From the NCBI GenBank assembly GCA_902494375.1, contig CABUTL010000056.1, forward strand, positions 1 to 7,663: a DNA stretch of 7,663 nucleotides. Direction: 5' to 3'. The notes beneath the pieces were generated by a model. That model was not told where the DNA came from. It saw only the letters and a list, made by a program, of their open reading frames with translations, and did not search any database. Made by a program: the position numbers and the translations under genes. The stretch is from an uncultured Collinsella sp. Lineage in GTDB: Bacteria > Actinomycetota > Coriobacteriia > Coriobacteriales > Coriobacteriaceae. Positions 1-5,687 of this stretch are shown piece after piece (within the stretch, counting starts at the first letter, position 1; each line of letters opens with the position of its first letter).

Positions 1-1
1 C

Positions 2-709
2 GACATTCCCTACAAGATCTATCTCTCCGAGGACGAGATGCCCCGGTATTGGTACAATGTTCGCGCGGATATGAAGAACAAGCCGGCCCCCCTGCTGAAC
101 CCCGGCACCCTGAAGCCCATGACGGCGGAGGAGATGGGCCACGTGTTCTGCGCCGAGCTGGTAAAGCAGGAGATGGACGACCATACCCCTTATATCCCCA
201 TCCCCGAGGACGTGCGGAATTTCTATAAAATGTACCGTCCCTCTCCGCTGGTGCGCGCCTATTGTCTGGAGGAGAAGCTGGGTACCCCGGCGCACATCTA
301 CTACAAGTTCGAGGGCAACAACACCTCCGGCTCGCACAAGCTCAACAGCGCCATCGCGCAGGCGTACTACGCCAAGCAGCAGGGGCTGCGCGGCGTCACG
401 ACCGAGACCGGCGCCGGCCAGTGGGGCACCGCCCTGTCCATGGCCTGCGCCTACCTGGGCCTGGACTGCCAGGTGTACATGGTGAAGGTGAGCTATGAGC
501 AGAAGCCCTTCCGCCGGGAGGTCATGCGGACCTACGGCGCTTCGGTGACCCCCTCCCCCTCGGAGACCACCGCCGTGGGGCGGAAGATCCTGGCCGAGCA
601 CCCGGGCACCACTGGCTCCCTGGGCTGCGCCATCTCTGAGGCGGTGGAGGCCGCCACCAGCCAGGAGGGCTACCGCTATGTGCTGGGGTCGGTGCTCAAC
701 CAGGTGCTG
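2..709 (+). other. trpB: Segment of the chimeric ORF: TrpB2-type tryptophan synthase beta chain, N-terminal half
   Basis: TrpB condenses indole with serine to make tryptophan, using pyridoxal phosphate; TrpB2 is the TrpA-independent subgroup. Visible hallmarks are the opening YKIYLSEDEMPRYWYNVRAD, which is typical of TrpB2 and not TrpB1, the PLP lysine in GNNTSGSHKLNSA (K101 counted from the ATG at 38, codon 338-340), and the catalytic glutamate in ETGAGQWGTA (E123). The SLGCAISEA and YVLGSVLNQVL stretches also fit. A TrpB2 is usually about 450 residues and here the match stops at about residue 224, where the family continues with an LLHQT-like motif. The PLP phosphate-binding glycine loop is therefore missing and this segment alone could not be active. 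Codon style suggests a Clostridia donor (inference). Confidence 0.85.
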
Positions 710-1720
710 CAGGCGGCCGAGGGCAACGCCGCGGACGGCGCCGCCTACCCCCAGATCATCAACATCGCCTTCCAGATGGCATTTGCCATGATCACGGCTG
801 CTATCGTCACGGGCAGCCTGGCCGGCCGCGTCAAGTTTGGTGCCATGACGGCCTTCCTGGGCATTTGGCTGCTTGTGGTCTATGCGCCGCTTGCCCACAT
901 GGTTTGGGGCGGCGATGGCTCCTTTATCGGTGACATTATCGGCGCACTCGACTTTGCCGGCGGCGACGTGGTGCACATTTCGTCGGGTCTCACGGGTCTG
1001 ATTCTCTGTTTAATGCTCGGCCGTCGTCGCGGCTTTGGCATGGTGAGCTACCGTCCGCATAACGTGCCGTTTGTGGCGCTGGGCGCCGGTCTGCTTTGGT
1101 TTGGCTGGTTTGGCTTTAACGGCGGCAGCGAGTTTAAGGCCAATGCCGTGGCGGCACTCGCCATCCTCAACACTTTGACGGCCAGCGCGGCGGGCATGGT
1201 CTCGTGGCTTGCCGTCGAGCGCGTGCACACCGGTCGCCCCACGCTGGTGGGCGCCAGCACCGGTCTGGTTGCGGGCCTTGTGGTGGTCACGCCGGGTGCG
1301 GGCTTTGTCGAGCCGTGGGCGGCGCTGGTCATGGGCCTGATCGTCTCGCCTGTCTGCTACCTGGCCATCAGCCATCTTAAGACCAAGTTTGGCTACGACG
1401 ATGCGCTCGACGCGTTCGGCTGCCACGGCATCGGCGGCATCTTGGGCGGCGTGCTCACGGGCCTGTTCTGTGTGCCGGAGCTCTCGTGGACCGGTAAGGG
1501 TGGCCTGTTCTACACGGGCGACGTGTCGCTGCTCGTCTCGCAGATTTTGGGCATTGTGGTGACGGTCGCTATTGTACTGGTGCTCGACTTGGTGATCGCC
1601 GCGGTGGTCAAGGTGCTGTTCCACGGCAGCCTGCGCGTGGACGAGGCCGACGAGGCGCTGGGCTTGGATGCGAGCCAACACGGCGAGAGCGCGTATCCCT
1701 CCTTCTCGGGACTTGACTAG
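2..1720 (+). CDS. Chimeric ORF: TrpB2 N-terminal half fused to Amt transporter lacking its N-terminus (5' partial)
   Basis: One uninterrupted reading frame enters from the left edge (DIPYKIYLSEDE precedes the first in-window ATG at 38) and ends at TAG 1718-1720. The ATG at 38 is internal: TrpB2 proteins normally carry this IPYKIYLSEDE stretch upstream, so the true start lies outside the window. Residues 1-224 (counted from the ATG at 38) match a PLP-dependent TrpB2, and residues from about 225 to 560 match an Amt ammonium transporter. Neither half is complete: TrpB2 lacks its C-terminal half and Amt lacks its first two helices. Codon use changes at the join. The TrpB part has Phe 4 TTC/0 TTT and Pro 11 CCC/4 CCG; the Amt part has Phe 7 TTC/12 TTT and Pro 3 CCC/6 CCG. 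A natural enzyme-transporter fusion of this kind is not known to me; a chimeric contig or a recombination event is more likely. Confidence 0.85.
   Translation, partial: DIPYKIYLSEDEMPRYWYNVRADMKNKPAPLLNPGTLKPMTAEEMGHVFCAELVKQEMDDHTPYIPIPEDVRNFYKMYRPSPLVRAYCLEEKLGTPAHIYYKFEGNNTSGSHKLNSAIAQAYYAKQQGLRGVTTETGAGQWGTALSMACAYLGLDCQVYMVKVSYEQKPFRREVMRTYGASVTPSPSETTAVGRKILAEHPGTTGSLGCAISEAVEAATSQEGYRYVLGSVLNQVLQAAEGNAADGAAYPQIINIAFQMAFAMITAAIVTGSLAGRVKFGAMTAFLGIWLLVVYAPLAHMVWGGDGSFIGDIIGALDFAGGDVVHISSGLTGLILCLMLGRRRGFGMVSYRPHNVPFVALGAGLLWFGWFGFNGGSEFKANAVAALAILNTLTASAAGMVSWLAVERVHTGRPTLVGASTGLVAGLVVVTPGAGFVEPWAALVMGLIVSPVCYLAISHLKTKFGYDDALDAFGCHGIGGILGGVLTGLFCVPELSWTGKGGLFYTGDVSLLVSQILGIVVTVAIVLVLDLVIAAVVKVLFHGSLRVDEADEALGLDASQHGESAYPSFSGLD
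695..722 (+). other. Junction between TrpB2-like and Amt-like sequence
   Basis: TrpB2 similarity runs through VLNQVL (to base 709), and Amt-type sequence is clear from about base 740 (YPQIINIAFQMAF). The bases between are compatible with either, so the exact crossover cannot be fixed by eye. No insertion sequence or target duplication is visible at the join. Confidence 0.6.
710..1720 (+). other. amt: Segment of the chimeric ORF: Amt ammonium transporter, helices 3-11
   Basis: Amt proteins conduct ammonium across the cytoplasmic membrane as trimers. The pore residues known from E. coli AmtB can be placed: FQMAFAM for the Phe gate (AmtB F107), W290 in HMVWGG (AmtB W148), D305 in ALDFAGG (AmtB D160), H313 in VVHI (AmtB H168), WFGWFGFNGGS for the second Phe gate (AmtB F215), and H463 in GCHGIGG (AmtB H318); numbering is from the ATG at 38. 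The C-terminal tail ends in the family signature LGLDASQHGESAY. Helices 1 and 2 and the N-terminal signal region, roughly the first 100 residues, are absent because the TrpB2 segment replaces them. The PII gene downstream at 1912 is the classical partner, so the native gene is probably an amt-glnK operon. Confidence 0.9.
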
Positions 1721-1802
1721 CGGCTTCCCCAGGCTCCGCACCTTGCCCTTCAAACCGTCGCGCGGCTTCCCCAGGCACCGCACCTTGGGTTTCAAACCGT
1801 CG
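1721..1802. repeat. Two tandem 40-base repeat units, period 42
   Basis: Unit 1 (1721-1760) and unit 2 (1763-1802) begin with CGGCTTCCCCAGG and end with TTCAAACCGTCG, and agree at 36 of 40 positions. They start right after the Amt stop codon, in the gap before the PII gene. They may be part of a dispersed intergenic repeat of this genome; this cannot be tested from one window. Confidence 0.8.
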
Positions 1803-1866
1803 CTTGCGTACAAAAGTACGCGGCGCTCCTCTTTCAACCCAATCTGCGGCACCTGGGAAACCCGCG
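1761..1866. repeat. Long imperfect inverted repeat with a central GCGTAC hairpin
   Basis: The arm 1761-1796 is complementary to 1832-1866 at 28 of 36 aligned positions (one gap). The enclosed region has a perfect stem GCGTAC (1806-1811)/GTACGC (1816-1821) around an AAAA loop, extended outward by two G-T pairs. The whole would fold as a roughly 105-base hairpin between amt and the PII gene. It could be a palindromic mobile-type repeat, an mRNA-processing or partial-termination structure within the amt-glnK transcript, or both. The downstream PII gene seems to need read-through or its own promoter. Confidence 0.65.
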
Positions 1867-1911
1867 TCATTGAATGGCAATTCATTTATTTGATAAAGAG
1901 AGGAATTCATT

Positions 1912-2250
1912 ATGAAAAAGATCACGGCTATCGTGCGTCAGGAAAAGCTTGAGGTTCTCAAAGACGCGCTGTTTGCTGCCGATGTTCGTGGCATGACTAT
2001 CAACCAGGTACAGGGCTGTGGCGCACAGCATGGCTGGAAGGAATACGTGCGCGGCAACGAGTTGCTTGTCAACACGATCCCTAAGGTGCAGTTCACCCTC
2101 ATCTGCGCCGACGAGCACGTCGACGGCATTGTCGAGATTATCTGCAACGCCGCTCGCACCGGTGCCGTCGGCGACGGCAAGATCTGGGTCGAGCCGGTCG
2201 AGGAGGTTATCCGCATCCGTACCGGCGAACACGGCCCCGCTGCGGTGTAG
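1912..2250 (+). CDS. glnK: PII nitrogen-regulatory protein (GlnB/GlnK family)
   Basis: A 112-residue PII trimer subunit, the standard length. PII proteins sense 2-oxoglutarate and ATP/ADP and block Amt when nitrogen is plentiful. It aligns without gaps to E. coli GlnB: MKKI start, RGMTINQVQGCG, a T-loop at about 37-55, the B-loop TGAVGDGKIWV with the nucleotide-binding GDGK, and the C-terminal RIRTGE. The ribosome site AAAGAGAGG lies 8-9 bases before ATG 1912. Position 51, the tyrosine uridylylated in proteobacteria and adenylylated in some actinobacteria, is leucine (RGNEL). Position 46 is valine, and the only T-loop tyrosine is Y45 in KEYVRG. Classical covalent modification therefore looks impossible, so control may be by ligand binding only (inference). 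Position beside amt supports glnK rather than glnB. Confidence 0.95.
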   Translation: MKKITAIVRQEKLEVLKDALFAADVRGMTINQVQGCGAQHGWKEYVRGNELLVNTIPKVQFTLICADEHVDGIVEIICNAARTGAVGDGKIWVEPVEEVIRIRTGEHGPAAV

Positions 2251-2263
2251 AATCGACCGCCTA

Positions 2264-2317
2264 CCATCCGCAACGTTAAAATGCTGCAATGAGGCACAAG
2301 ACTTGCGTTGCGGATGG
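2264..2317 (+). promoter_or_regulatory. Perfect 12-bp inverted repeat in the leader of the first TetR gene
   Basis: CCATCCGCAACG (2264-2275) is perfectly complementary to CGTTGCGGATGG (2306-2317), with 30 bases between. The 3' arm ends 7 bases before ATG 2325 and contains the only ribosome-site-like bases (GGATGGACGG overlaps it), so the hairpin would cover the initiation region. A TAGAAT hexamer at 2248-2253, overlapping the PII stop, could be a -10 element, though no good -35 is seen. The arms are farther apart than in a normal TetR operator, so an RNA hairpin is the better reading. Confidence 0.6.
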
Positions 2318-2324
2318 ACGGATT

Positions 2325-2987
2325 ATGGGTCGTAATAAATATCCCGAGGAGACGGTTGCGAAGATTCTCGACGCGGCGCTGGAGCTATTCTGCGCACAGG
2401 GTTATGAGGGGACGAGCATTCAAGATATCGTCGACCGCCTCGATGGCATGACCAAGGGTGCTGTCTATCATCACTTTAAGAGCAAAGAGGAGATTTTCAA
2501 CGCCGCATTTGATCGGGCAATGGCTCCGATTGTTGAGCAACGTCGCTCAACGCTTGGTATCGGCAATATGACCGGAGCCCAAAAGCTCAAGCGACTGTAC
2601 GCGCCCGAGTCTGTCGTTCCACAAATTGAGCTATGGGCACGCATGCATCCTGCGGCAGATCCGGTAAAAAGCTCGCGTCTACTGGCGATGCAGTACCAGG
2701 GCTCGTTCGACGAGTCGGCCGAGGGCTATCTCTTGCCAGTGATCGAGGAGGGCATCGCCGACGGCTCCATTGCGTGCGAATGCCCGCGCGAAGCGGCTGA
2801 GGCCGTATCGTTGTTGGCGAATCTTTGGCTGCTGCCGCTGTTCCGTCCGCTCGAGACCAAAGATCGAATGCTCGCTCGCGCGCAATGTTTGGCGCAGATG
2901 GCGGCCGCGGTGGGGCTCGATTTGGGTAATGAAGTGCTTCAGACAACGGCTCAGATTTGGGACGTATGGAACCGTGCTGGGTGGTAA
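2325..2987 (+). CDS. TetR/AcrR-family transcriptional regulator
   Basis: A 220-residue one-component repressor type. The N-terminal DNA-binding domain covers residues 5-55: helix 1 PEETVAKILDAALELFCAQGYEGT, then SIQDIVDRL and the recognition helix TKGAVYHHF, followed by KSKEEIFNAAF. The C-terminal ligand and dimer domain has no recognisable subfamily motif beyond a long helical stretch (YLLPVIEEGIADGSIA). I chose ATG 2325 because family members start with an MxRNKYPEET-like sequence and ribosome-like bases precede it. The in-frame ATG at 2289 has none and lies in the loop of the leader hairpin. The gene is followed by a terminator and by two matching inverted-repeat boxes before an MFS exporter gene, so it probably represses that exporter and responds to its substrate (inference). 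The ligand is unknown. Confidence 0.92.
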   Translation: MGRNKYPEETVAKILDAALELFCAQGYEGTSIQDIVDRLDGMTKGAVYHHFKSKEEIFNAAFDRAMAPIVEQRRSTLGIGNMTGAQKLKRLYAPESVVPQIELWARMHPAADPVKSSRLLAMQYQGSFDESAEGYLLPVIEEGIADGSIACECPREAAEAVSLLANLWLLPLFRPLETKDRMLARAQCLAQMAAAVGLDLGNEVLQTTAQIWDVWNRAGW

Positions 2988-2992
2988 TATAG

Positions 2993-3008
2993 ATACTGAC
3001 GGTATGTA
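2993..3008 (+). promoter_or_regulatory. Operator-like box 1
   Basis: ATACTGACGGTATGTA contains ATAC and GTAT around a 5-base centre and matches box 2 (3058-3073) at 14 of 16 positions. It starts 6 bases after the TetR stop codon and lies upstream of the terminator hairpin. It is probably a second or ancestral binding site of the TetR protein. Confidence 0.5.
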
Positions 3009-3020
3009 ATTGATTTGTAA

Positions 3021-3042
3021 GGGTAGCCACGGCTGCCCTTTT
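3021..3042 (+). terminator. Rho-independent terminator after the first TetR gene
   Basis: GGGTAGC (3021-3027) pairs with GCTGCCC (3032-3038), seven pairs including one G-T, around a CACG loop, followed directly by TTTT (3039-3042). It separates the TetR transcript from the MFS gene. Confidence 0.75.
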
Positions 3043-3053
3043 CAAGTCATTAA

Positions 3054-3074
3054 ATACATACTAATGGTATGTAT
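3054..3074 (+). promoter_or_regulatory. Operator-like box 2 upstream of the MFS gene
   Basis: ATACATAC (3054-3061) and GTATGTAT (3067-3074) form a perfect 8-bp inverted repeat with a 5-base centre, the size and symmetry usual for TetR operators. It lies between the terminator and the MFS ribosome site, over AT-rich bases that could hold the -10 element (TACATA or TACTAAT). Occupation would block the MFS promoter. The likely ligand is the TetR encoded just upstream. Confidence 0.65.
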
Positions 3075-3087
3075 AGGGGGCGGGCTT

Positions 3088-4350
3088 ATGGCTGGAATGC
3101 GGAGGAGTAGCCTCTCGTTGGTGCAAAAAACAGTGCGATCTATCAGGCTTTTCGGTCTTCTTGTTGCACAGCTGTGCGCGTATTCGATGTTGTCGGCACT
3201 GTGCTTTGCGTGCCCGCTTTACTTGTTCGATTGCAGCGGCTCGTCAACGTTATATGGCGCCGTCGCGGCGATAGCGTTCATACCGGGCGTGCTCGCGACT
3301 CCGGTTGGCGGAATCTTGGCGGATCGGGGAAGACATCGCGGGGTTCTTGTGGTGCTCGGCATTGTTCTGATGGCTGCATCGCTGTTGTTTATCCCTATGA
3401 AGCGGTCGCTGCCTCTTGCGATTGTCGTGGCAGCAATGCTTTGCGTCCAATATGGCATCCAATCGCTGCTGAAGCCGATGCTTCAAATTGAGACGGTGCG
3501 CATGACGGGCCCAGAAAAGGTTGAGCGTGCCACTGCGTTGGTCTCGCAGATAACCATGGCGAGCAATATCTTGGGGCCTGTAGTCGGGACGGCAGTCTAT
3601 GGGTGCTTTGGTATCGATGCTCTATGCGAAACCGCGGCGTTGACGTTTGCGATGTCAGCCCTACTGTTCGGGGGCGCACTCAAGCAAAATGCCTCATCTG
3701 GAATGACAGGGGACAGTACGACTTGCTCGACATGCCGAAGCGATTTTCGGGAGTCGATTCGGTACCTGTTTCAAAACGCATCATTGCTCGTTGTGTTTTT
3801 GCTTGCGGCTATTTTGAACCTTGCGTTAGTTGGGTTAACGATTGGTGCTCCCATTGTTGTTTCAAAGCATCTCGGAATACAGTCATCCTTTGTTGGGATT
3901 ATTGAGGTGGCTATGGGCTTGGGTGGTCTTGTCGGCAGTGGTTTGGTCGGTATTTGGCCGCATCGTTTTTCCTTCAAGGGCATATGTCGATATGTTGCGA
4001 TGATCTGTTTTGGAGTCGTACCGATTATTGTCACGCTACTGAGCGGTCCTGATGAATTTGCGTTTGCCGCGCTTGCGGCCGGCTCGGCATGGGTCATGGC
4101 GTGGGCAAGCATTACATCGGTTGAAATCGTTTCATTCGTTCAGCGGTCAGCGCCAAAGGAACTCTGCGGAAAAGTGCTGGCACTCGTTTACATGACGCTT
4201 TCCTGTGCAATGCCTATTGGCCAATTGGTTTACGGGCTCGCATATGATCGATGGGCTCCGGCGATTGTATTCGCAGGAATGTTGGCGGTGCTGACATTGA
4301 CGACGGTGCAGTTTTATCGGCTGAAAAGTCGCTTGTGGCAATTGTCTTAA
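3088..4350 (+). CDS. Major facilitator superfamily (MFS) exporter
   Basis: A 420-residue integral membrane protein with about twelve hydrophobic segments, the usual MFS size; probably a proton-driven drug or metabolite exporter in the cytoplasmic membrane. The conserved loop 2-3 motif A is seen as PVGGILADRGRHRG (residues 72-85). A hydrophilic middle stretch (about 197-228, including CSTCRSDFRESIRYLF) separates the two six-helix halves. The second half has the GLGGLVGSGLVG stretch and ends YGLAYDRWAPAIVFAGML. It resembles the MFS_3/EntS-type exporters, but the substrate cannot be told. I chose ATG 3088, preceded by AGGGGGCGGG, over an upstream TTG at 3010 whose extra 26 codons would span the terminator and operator. 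Base use is visibly more AT-rich than in the neighbouring amt or HAD genes, so recent acquisition with its TetR is possible (inference). Confidence 0.9.
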   Translation: MAGMRRSSLSLVQKTVRSIRLFGLLVAQLCAYSMLSALCFACPLYLFDCSGSSTLYGAVAAIAFIPGVLATPVGGILADRGRHRGVLVVLGIVLMAASLLFIPMKRSLPLAIVVAAMLCVQYGIQSLLKPMLQIETVRMTGPEKVERATALVSQITMASNILGPVVGTAVYGCFGIDALCETAALTFAMSALLFGGALKQNASSGMTGDSTTCSTCRSDFRESIRYLFQNASLLVVFLLAAILNLALVGLTIGAPIVVSKHLGIQSSFVGIIEVAMGLGGLVGSGLVGIWPHRFSFKGICRYVAMICFGVVPIIVTLLSGPDEFAFAALAAGSAWVMAWASITSVEIVSFVQRSAPKELCGKVLALVYMTLSCAMPIGQLVYGLAYDRWAPAIVFAGMLAVLTLTTVQFYRLKSRLWQLS

Positions 4351-4386
4351 GGCGTAGGGGCACCGTGAATTTGTGGAGGCGGTGGT

Positions 4387-4411
4387 ATGCCGCGCCGGGA
4401 CGGCATTGTTT
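4387..4411 (+). terminator. Possible terminator hairpin after the MFS gene
   Basis: ATGCCG (4387-4392) pairs with CGGCAT (4401-4406) around an 8-base loop, followed by TGTTT. The T run is weak, so termination is only possible. The same bases TTGTTT (4406-4411) could instead be a -35 element for the next gene. Confidence 0.35.
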
Positions 4412-4465
4412 GGGCGCGCCTCTCCTTCGTCTACAATATCGTGCAGACGAAGGAGAGGCACGCCC
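4412..4465 (+). promoter_or_regulatory. 21-position stem-loop holding the -10 hexamer and ribosome site of the HAD gene
   Basis: Bases 4412-4432 pair with 4445-4465 at 20 of 21 positions (one C-A mismatch, 4417/4460), around a 12-base loop (4433-4444). The 3' arm contains AGGAGAGG (4451-4458), the ribosome site, and ends on the base before ATG 4466. TACAAT (4432-4437), at the start of the loop, looks like a -10 element, with TTGTTT (4406-4411) as a candidate -35 at a long 20-base spacing. If transcription starts near 4444, the RNA has only the 3' arm and the palindrome acts as a DNA operator. If it starts upstream, the hairpin would hide the ribosome site. Confidence 0.75.
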
Positions 4466-5323
4466 ATGATCAAGATGTTTGCGAGTGACTTAGATGGAAC
4501 GCTGTTGAATGCCCTGCACGAGGCAGACGGGACCATCCGCCGTGCCATTCGCGAGCTGACCGAGGCTGGCCTGCATGTGGTTCCCGCGACCGGACGTTCG
4601 ACGCTGCCGATCGGCGAGCATGGCTTTACAGGTCTGGCACTCGACGCCTGCTGCTCCAACGGATCCATCGTGCGTAACAGCCATGGCGAGGTGCTCAAGA
4701 CCTGGACCATCGACCCACAGATCACCGAGGAGCTGCTCAAGGAGTTTCCGGATATCTGTTTTGACTGCTCCACGCCCGACGGCATGTTTTCGAGTGGATC
4801 GTTCGAGATGCACCAGGCGGGTTTTAAGAAGGACAGGCCTATCAAGCGCATCGTGATGCGCGGCATGCGCGCGCGTGGCGGGTATCACGAGGAGCAGTAT
4901 TTCGATCAGTCGATCGGCGACATCCTGCGCCACGATGTGTGCAAGATCAACTGCCGTGTGACCTCGCCCGAGCTGGAGCGCGACCTTAAGGCGTATTTGG
5001 CCGAGCGATCGGACCGCGTGGTCAACGCGCCGTTCGATCCGGTGATGTTCGAGATCACGGACGTGGCGTGCAACAAGGGCGAGAGCGTGGCCTGGCTGGC
5101 GGGCTACTACGGCATTGCCGAGGATGAGGTCGCGGTTTACGGAGACGGCGGCAACGACATCGCCATGCTCAAACGCTTCCGCCACAGCTACGCGACCAAA
5201 AACGCAAGCGATGCCGCCAAGGCCGCCGCGAGCGCGACTATCGGCAGCTGCATGGTCCACGCCGTCCCCAAACACATGCTTGCCACCATGCATAAGCAAA
5301 ATTCTCGCACCGTCATCGAATAA
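4466..5323 (+). CDS. Cof-type HAD-superfamily (IIB) phosphatase
   Basis: A 285-residue cytoplasmic hydrolase of the Cof/YidA-like HAD-IIB group, which removes phosphate from sugar phosphates, cofactor phosphates or similar small molecules. All four HAD motifs are present: motif I SDLDGT (nucleophile D8, acid D10), motif II PATGRS (T42), the motif III lysine in NKGESVAWL (K204), and motif IV YGDGGNDIAML (D227, D231). The C2-type cap lies between motifs II and III, with the family's C-terminal order NKG...GDGGND. ATG 4466 is preceded by AAGGAGAGG at a normal distance; an in-frame ATG further up (4373) would run through the stem-loop and has no ribosome site. The substrate cannot be predicted from sequence. 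An unusual stem-loop sits directly upstream, and the gene is followed at once by a palindromic hairpin. Confidence 0.92.
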   Translation: MIKMFASDLDGTLLNALHEADGTIRRAIRELTEAGLHVVPATGRSTLPIGEHGFTGLALDACCSNGSIVRNSHGEVLKTWTIDPQITEELLKEFPDICFDCSTPDGMFSSGSFEMHQAGFKKDRPIKRIVMRGMRARGGYHEEQYFDQSIGDILRHDVCKINCRVTSPELERDLKAYLAERSDRVVNAPFDPVMFEITDVACNKGESVAWLAGYYGIAEDEVAVYGDGGNDIAMLKRFRHSYATKNASDAAKAAASATIGSCMVHAVPKHMLATMHKQNSRTVIE

Positions 5324-5352
5324 TGTGGCAAAGGGACGCTCCCTTTGTCACA
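5324..5352. repeat. GGCAAAG-family hairpin, copy 1 (possible terminator)
   Basis: TGTGGCAAAGGGA (5324-5336) and TCCCTTTGTCACA (5340-5352) form a 13-position stem (12 Watson-Crick, one G-T) around a CGC loop. It begins on the base after the HAD stop codon. There is no T run after it, but its place suggests 3'-end formation for the HAD mRNA in either direction. Related copies are at 5632-5672 and 6075-6096. Confidence 0.7.
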
Positions 5353-5394
5353 TGGGAGATGCCGGCTTTTGGCGTATAGGACTGTTACGCTTTC

Positions 5395-5617
5395 GCCACC
5401 AACAAATTTCGAGTTATTCGGCCTGTCGGAGGTCGTTAAATGGCTAAAGATGCCCTCGCAGGAACATTCATACCTCTAATGGTGTTTGATTCGGTGACGT
5501 AAGTGCGCAAATGGGCATGTATGCGCTCAAATAAGGACAAAAACTCTCAGATAATCCCGGTGGTGCATTTATGCAGAACCAGCAGCGTGGCCGAATAACT
5601 CGAAAAATGTAGGTAGC
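5395..5617. repeat. Element of about 223 bases bounded by 29-base inverted repeats
   Basis: Bases 5395-5423 are the inverse complement of 5589-5617 at 25 of 29 positions, with a perfect 17-base core (TTTCGAGTTATTCGGCC, 5407-5423, against 5589-5605). The interior (5424-5588) has no convincing gene, apart from a 20-codon frame behind a good ribosome site. No clear target-site duplication is seen. It could be a miniature inverted-repeat element or a structured RNA gene. Confidence 0.65.
5440..5502 (+). CDS. Possible 20-residue small ORF
   Basis: ATG 5440 lies 7 bases after a perfect GGAGG (5428-5432) and is followed by 20 sense codons and TAA. The peptide begins MAKDALAGTF and is mildly hydrophobic. 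It sits inside the inverted-repeat element. The good ribosome site is the only support; it may be chance or a decayed gene start. Confidence 0.2.
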   Translation: MAKDALAGTFIPLMVFDSVT

Positions 5618-5631
5618 AGTTCGGCGACAAG

Positions 5632-5672
5632 CTCGGGTATGGCAAAGGAACTGTTCCTTCGCCATACCCGAG
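5632..5672. repeat. GGCAAAG-family hairpin, copy 2
   Basis: Bases 5632-5650 pair with 5654-5672 at 18 of 19 positions around a CTG loop. The core TATGGCAAAGGAACTG matches copy 3 (6075-6096) at 20 of 22 positions over 5638-5659. No gene ends next to it, so it is more likely a repeat than the terminator of an annotated gene. Confidence 0.75.
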
Positions 5673-5687
5673 TTCCGATCTTCTGAA

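Noticed and set aside
1871..1884. TGAAT-GGCA-ATTCA inverted repeat before the PII gene, a possible nitrogen operator
   Set aside because: Only 5-bp arms in AT-rich sequence and no match to a known nitrogen-regulator site that I can state; not enough to call.
1010..1885. Long open frame on the minus strand opposite amt (291 codons)
   Set aside because: Its composition (many Arg, His, Ala and Gln, no domain) is that of an antisense shadow of a GC-rich gene, and amt motifs are clear on the plus strand.
2289..2324. Earlier ATG for the first TetR gene
   Set aside because: No ribosome site, lies in a hairpin loop, and adds residues not typical of the family.
3010..3087. TTG start giving the MFS protein 26 more residues
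   Set aside because: The extension would cover the terminator and the operator; ATG 3088 has a clear ribosome site and gives a normal MFS N-terminus.
4490..5299. Long open frame on the minus strand opposite the HAD gene (269 codons)
   Set aside because: It mirrors the HAD gene, whose four catalytic motifs are intact; no ribosome site or known domain.
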